Assembly: GCF_001638985.1 (NCBI RefSeq)
Contig: NW_017265134.1
Location: 4,330,906-4,394,905, forward strand
Origin: Phycomyces blakesleeanus NRRL 1555(-)
Taxonomy: Eukaryota > Mucoromycota > Mucoromycetes > Mucorales > Phycomycetaceae
Length of the DNA: 64,000 nt
Direction: 5' to 3'
Every line of letters begins with the position of its first letter. Position 1 is the first letter of the stretch. The notes below the pieces were generated by a model, which did not search any database, was not told where the DNA came from, and saw nothing but the letters and a program-made list of their open reading frames with translations. The position numbers and the translations under genes are program-made. Shown here piece after piece: positions 58,931-64,000 of this stretch.

Positions 58931-59229
58931 CTGACAGATTTAAATCTAATTTTGATCATATTTATATAATTCTCTTCTCTTTAACAAGCTTTGTTCTTTT
59001 TAATGTCAATTTAATCTTTATATATATGTGCTTGTCAATTTGCTGATAAGAGATACTAATATCTTGTACACTTATACAAAAAAAGTCTTCAAAAATTTAT
59101 AGTATTTTATTACTCTGATATTATATATATCATATTATTTTATGAATATCTCTTGATCTATGCATTGTAAAGACTAAAACTTTATATTTCAATAAAGTAT
59201 AGCATATATTTCATAAAATTAAACAGAAA

Positions 59230-59690
59230 ATTTAAGTTTAATATTTGGTGTTTCCACCATAAGCAGCAATTACAGCTTTAATTCTATCAGGTATGATGGC
59301 AACAATATCAGCTCTAAACTTTGAGTTAATCTGTTCTCATTCTTTTGTGATGCAGACCTTACGATCTTTTGTATTGTTAATATATGCTTTTTTCTTTGTA
59401 TCTGGTCTTCTATGGCCTTCCATACATGTTGAATTGAGTTTAAATCAGGATTTTGCAAAGGCCAGTAGTCAAATTGCTTGATTTGTCAATAATTTTTCTA
59501 CTATGTTATATAAGAGCCGGTATGGCAGCTGATGCTATCTTCTTGAAAGGTGAATACTATATTATATTTCTAATTTAATTTCTGGTACCATTGATTGAAG
59601 TCATTGGATAAACAGTTTACATGTAGATCTTGGTCAACTGAGCCTTTAATAGCAATAAGAGATCCAAATCTTTCTGCCCAGAAATATTCC
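59230..59690 (-). pseudogene. Tc1-type transposase remnant, truncated by a solo LTR
   Basis: Minus strand: EYFWAERFGSLIAIKGSVDQ, VFTFQEDSISCHTGSYIT, then FDYWPLQNPDLNSIQHVWKA, the DDE core of Tc1 elements with the second and third acidic positions (QED; QNPDLN). It has stops after KLN and SYIT. The upstream half, including the first Asp, is missing beyond the LTR at 59691. Confidence 0.72.
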
Positions 59691-60224
59691 TGTTGTGGTG
59701 GTTGAAGTTGAAGAAGTTTTTAAGAGAAAGAATTAAAGATGTTAGATTAAGAAACGAAGATTAATGAGAACTTGTATAAGGTTTGTTTATTAAGAAAAGA
59801 TTTGGTATCAAAATTTGACAAGGTTTCTACACTGAACTACCACTGTTATTTATATTGTTTTGGATTGGGAAAATTATAAGACTGGGGTCAGGTAATTGGT
59901 TCTATCTGAGCCTTAATCAGAGCAATGTGATCTTGAGATAATTAATGTATAATTAATTATATAAATGTGTATAGTCCCAATAAAGTATTAACATTAAAAG
60001 TAAATGTGTTTATGAGTTATAATTATACTTATAATAATTCACTGATATATTCCATATTATGGTGGTATCATCATATGAAATATAATCACTATCATGCATG
60101 ATAAACCTGTGTGTTAAATAATAAAGTAATTCGTAGACATCTTTGACTGGAATAGCTGAGGCCTTATATTATTTCCTTCAGACTTATTCTCAATTACAGT
60201 AGTAGTCAATACTCATATACAACA
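59691..60224 (-). mobile_element. Solo LTR, family alpha, inverted copy (534 bp)
   Basis: Matches 46195-46727 end to end in the other orientation, from TGTTGTGGTGG to ATATACAACA. Flanks ATTCC and GCCTA do not match, so this copy lacks a target duplication; it may come from recombination between elements at different sites, which would also explain the missing half of the Tc1 gene. Confidence 0.85.
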
Positions 60225-60317
60225 GCCTATATTAATTAATATTTCTTTTTTATACGTGTTTTATTTTTGTATTTGAATCTAAATATATGTTTTTTGTAGC
60301 AAAGAAACTACACACAT

Positions 60318-63076
60318 CTAAACTTTGCCTTCTAGACTAAGGTGCTTGCCTACTGCAACTGGATAGCAGATTCTATGCACTGAGAGAATGGTGTTCATGC
60401 TGTCATCTTCGAACCTCACCTCATTTATCTCAACTCCTTCTCCTGCTCTGGGCTGAAGTAAAACTTGCTTGTATCATTGTACATATGCAAATATATGCTG
60501 GCTCACCTGACTAGCAAACGAGTTTACAACCGTATTGACAGAGAGGTACTGAATTTGATCTGCATACAGCTTGATACTTCTACTATCACTTGTCTCAAAC
60601 AAGACTTGTATGAATGACCTGCACTGATTCTTTGTTTTGCTCTTGTAGATTTGCCCAAGAAAATTGATTGATTCAAACTTCTGTATCCAATTATTAACAA
60701 AATTATCAGAATGACCAGCCTGACAATAATGAACAAGAGTTTGATCATCATATTTCTTGCGATAGTATTTCAACAAATGCTCATACTTGGATTCATCCTT
60801 GGAAATCTCTCCCTTTAGAGCTAAAGGAAGTGTGGAAGGGAGCAAAGCTTGTTTCCCTTGACAATATCAAAGTTGATCTCAGGAGAATCAAGAAAAGCAT
60901 TGATATCGAATTGAATTGAGGTGGCAGTTGAAGTAGAAGTGACTATATAATCGGCAGTAGATGCAGTGAGCTCAAGGATGATTGCCAAATGCTCAGATCA
61001 AATTATCAGCAAAGTTTGGCAAATAAGATCTCCCTAGTATGCTTCTTCAAGATAATTTTTCATATAGGTTCTCTCAAACCTGTCTTTTCTATTCATTGCA
61101 TAGTTTTGTAAGATATTATTGCATCTTTTGAAACTAAAAAGCCAATTGTCATAAACTGGGCCAATGTTCAATACAGTCTCTTGCAGATAAAGATGAAGAT
61201 GAATGTTTGGCAAAAGGAACAGAACTTTATATAACTTCTTGCGCTCTTTGCAGAAAGTCTTCTAAGATTGATGAGCTTCATCAAGGTGAGTCATAAATAT
61301 GCTGGGCATTGAGAGATACTGACATACATTGACAAACATTGTCCAGTTACCAAGATAAGCTTCAAATAGACGACCACACAGGAGAACAGAAGAGTATATC
61401 AAGCACCAAGACTTTCACTTTGTTGTATTTGGGATACTTTAATATCTGATATCATATACGAACCCAAACAGAAGTACCCGTCAAAGAGGTCATTATAAAT
61501 GATCATCTAATATGAAGTCCTATCTGAAACATAAGAGCAATATGTTAGATCCATCATTGGATCATCTTCAAGAAGTACTTAAACTATTATCGCAAAGTCA
61601 TTACAATAACTCATATCCAGGGTGACTGGATATATCTCAATAAATATAAATATCATAGATAAAATAACTTTTATTAAGACAATTCGATTTGACTTGAACT
61701 TTTAATAAACACAATAAAAAAGAGTCTCAAAGTACTTATCGTTCCACCTTTCCACATACAAATATAACACACTTGTTGGCCTTTATGAATGAGAAGTCAA
61801 GCCCAATCTTTGTTCCTAATGGCATGTAGTCCTCTGGCAATACAAGCTTGTCAGCATCCAACTGCATTTTGGCCAAGTGTGCATCTGTGATGAGACCTGA
61901 AGATCTCCATTTCTCTATTATTCTCTTTGCTGTTCTGAGGGACAGGTTGTGCATTGGATTGATGACAGTTCACTCCATGAGGTTAAAGTAAATCAGATCA
62001 TGCAATTCTGACTATCAGTTACCATTTTCCCTCTCCAATCTCTTTCTTTGTGCATTACTGCTGACTATTCTTGACAACTTGGCATCACGACGGTTTTTGG
62101 CATCAGTGCAAGACACCCACTCAGAAAACACAAACCCAGAGTAGTTCACATCATTAGAGTCTGAAAGGCGAGGGAACTGTTGGTTGCACTTATTACATGC
62201 ACATGTGCTTGAATGAGAGATAACCTCACAAGTCCTACAGGCAGAAGGAATGTCGCAGGTAACAAGAAGAATGGCAGCACAGACAAGACTACTAGATGGG
62301 CACTATACTGTAGGCATCACTACACTGTCATATAACTGGTTAAGTTCCGCGACAAGGAGATGGAGTTAGTGATTGATCTCACTTGTCTTTGCTTTCTTGG
62401 GCCCTGGCATGAGACCAACGAGAACATTATTCTTCTTCTTGTATCATTCTGATCTTGGCAAGTTGTTAATGCAAATGTATATTGCACTACAGGAGTAAAT
62501 GACCCCATCAAAAGGTTGAAACCAATCAATGTTCATGGTAAGCATTATGGAGTGCTCATGATTCACAAACAGTAAACCATTGCTGTCCTTCAAACTGTTC
62601 CAATTCATATTGTTATAGATGTCAAACATTATGCCTGGAACTTGCACTCTGGTTCTCCAATGGTTGATGGTGTCTTCCAATCCAGGGCAGAAAAAAAGGA
62701 ATGACAATGTTTTGATTATGGAGTTATATATGTAGATCTTTTTGGGGATAGTCAAGGCTCTTAATGTTGCAAAGAAAAGAACGTTTCCACATTCTCTACT
62801 AGAGAGTCTCTCAAAATTACAGCACTCTGAAACAACTTTGGAGACTTTGTATACTTTGTTATAATTGCTACATGCAACAAATCACTAGGCGCCTCAAGTC
62901 ATGTCACTGAGACTGGTCATAAAGTTGACACTGTTTATACTGAGGTGAAGACAGAAGGACTGTCCAAAGTATGCCAATACTTCATTAAGAAACTTCAACA
63001 GAACAGCACTACCAAAATTTACAACGTATTTGGATATGTAAAAGGCAGCAAAAGAAGCAATCACTGTAGAAAACAA
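60318..63076 (-). pseudogene. CACTA D Tnp2-family transposase, heavily decayed
   Basis: Fragments in order: FSTVIASFAAFYISKYVVNF (63076-62894), LTMNIDWFQPFDGVIYSCSA (about 62560-62470), VLVGLMPGPKKAK-like block (62425), MHNLSLRTAKRIIEKW (61954), LGTKIGLDFSFIKANK, then a solo LTR (61421-61769), K*KSWCLIYSSVLL, and the C-terminal part FESINFLGQIYKSK, IFAYVQ*YK, SVHRICYPV with stop at 60318. At least three frames are used. It is the oldest-looking of the four Tnp2 genes. No CACTG ends or companion gene could be assigned. Confidence 0.8.
61421..61769 (+). mobile_element. Solo LTR, family beta (349 bp), CACTT duplication, inside tnp2 D
   Basis: Begins TGTTGTATTTGGGATAC, ends CAAATATAACA; CACTT flanks at 61416-61420 and 61770-61774. 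It has the same length as, and close similarity to, 9099-9447. The coding sequence on its two sides joins into the conserved Tnp2 block (IKANK | KSW), which confirms insertion after the gene was in place. Confidence 0.93.
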
Positions 63077-64000
63077 TCTGCAAGTACTTGTAAAAAAAAT
63101 TGCACATTTGCAAAAATTGTATAACTTTGTAAAAATTATATTGACTATATCTAATTTAGGACTTGCTAAACCTATTTAGACACATTGAGATGGATGTTAA
63201 AATGAAAGCTTGATCACAGAATATTCAAGATAATATATTAGAAAATGAAAAACGTATAAGTTATATTATTGGCTTGCTAAAATCATTGAGCGCGGAATAT
63301 CATCTCTGTCCTTTTCAAAAATAAAATATCTTTATAAGGCACACTCTGAAGTACAAGCATCCCTAAACCAAATCACAGCAGGATTCTCAAAGGTGAAAAA
63401 TGACTTAGCAAAAATTCATGATTACAATCACAAAATTCAACTATTGTATTGGGGCTTAGATTTTTTTTTACAAAAATAAACATTGTGCTTTTTAACTCTA
63501 CACTAACTTTCTGTTTATTTTTTTAATCATCATAAAAGTAATGATACTTTCTGACTTTGCTGCATACTAAATACCATTGTTACAGGCCAGTACTGCTACA
63601 TAGATATAAATATCAGTGAAAAGATATTATTAATGTTAAAAGATTTTAATTACTAATTACTAATGAAACTTCATTTCGATTATAAGTAGGCTTGCATCAT
63701 CTAGACTATCAAAGGTATGCATACTCAAAATAAAAGAATTATTAGTATAAAAAACATAAAATACAAGGCTTTGCATTTCTTCATGCTTATTCAATATCAA
63801 AGGTATGTCATTTAAAGTAAATTAAATTAAATCACAAATACTAAAGTTCTTTTTTCTCTTTTCTTTTTTCTTTCTTCTTTTTCTTTATGTATAGATTAAA
63901 ATTATATCAGTTACTGCTACCGTTTCTCTGCCTATTCTATATAGTGCCTTTCAATTAGCTAGCAATGTTTCTATAAGTCATTTAAGTACTTAGATGCGTA
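63077..64000. other. End of window: spacer, ORF fragment, inverted-repeat arm
   Basis: 63249-63480 plus is open without a start codon (LYYWLAKIIERGISSLSFSK, VKNDLAKIHDYNHKIQLLYW), possibly a coiled-coil remnant. 63560-63725 is the inverted counterpart of 49845-50010. Nothing else is recognised up to the window end. Confidence 0.4.

Noticed and set aside
1..64000. tRNA or rRNA genes
   Set aside because: None with a convincing A-box and B-box or rRNA core was recognised by eye; tRNAscan would be decisive.

Overview
The window reads as one block of nested, mostly decayed transposable elements in an A+T-rich eukaryotic genome, with one 100-base assembly gap. Short GT-AG introns (about 45-80 nt), the mix of element families (CACTA with Tnp2-type transposase, PIF/Harbinger, MULE, Helitron, Tc1/mariner, EN-RT LINE, solo LTRs) and the transposase styles suggest a filamentous fungus, most likely an early-diverging (Mucoromycota-like) lineage. 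That assignment is an inference from protein style, not a database result. No clearly intact host gene was found. The only host-type sequence is a decayed Srs2/UvrD-like helicase fragment at 36.96-37.69 kb.

Layout. 0-2.8 kb: a MULE transposase fused to an OTU-type cysteine protease domain, with repeated micro-exons between the two domains. 5.3-8.6 kb: a PIF/Harbinger element with TTA duplications, a Myb/SANT-like accessory gene and a spliced transposase. 9.1-9.45 kb: a solo LTR. 9.7-28.7 kb: a LINE (minus strand) whose ORF2 is split next to its stop codon by CACTA element B (9939-23323, duplication AGA). B is itself split in exon 1 of its transposase by CACTA element A (10303-17006, duplication ATA). 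28.7-29.1 kb: tandem repeats in front of LINE ORF1. 29.4-30.9 kb: an uninterrupted Tc1/mariner-type transposase ORF. 33.1-36.5 kb: an HTH ORF, two copies of the tandem-repeat unit flanking the gap (a probable assembly duplication) and a Harbinger-type MITE. 37-43.9 kb: the helicase fragment and a decayed Helitron RepHel gene. 45.3-49.1 kb: a MITE derived from the 5.3-kb Harbinger family and a second MULE, interrupted by a solo LTR. 50.4-57.3 kb: CACTA element C, sister of B. 57.3-63.1 kb: mariner/Tc1 remnants, another solo LTR and a decayed fourth CACTA transposase (D), itself holding a solo LTR.

How the genes work together. CACTA elements A, B and C share one plan: (1) a spliced Tnp2 transposase with a Cys-rich finger exon, an acidic exon and a long catalytic exon; (2) a convergent companion gene with coiled coil, a 102-codon second exon and an SDGES...RPxWRS tail; (3) a third gene of tiny exons beyond the companion, clear in B and C and likely in A. 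Genes 2 and 3 are the best candidates for undescribed biology here. The premature stops I could compare with a likely ancestral codon are mostly CGA-to-TGA or CAA/CAG-to-TAA/TAG, as expected for cytosine deamination in silenced repeats.
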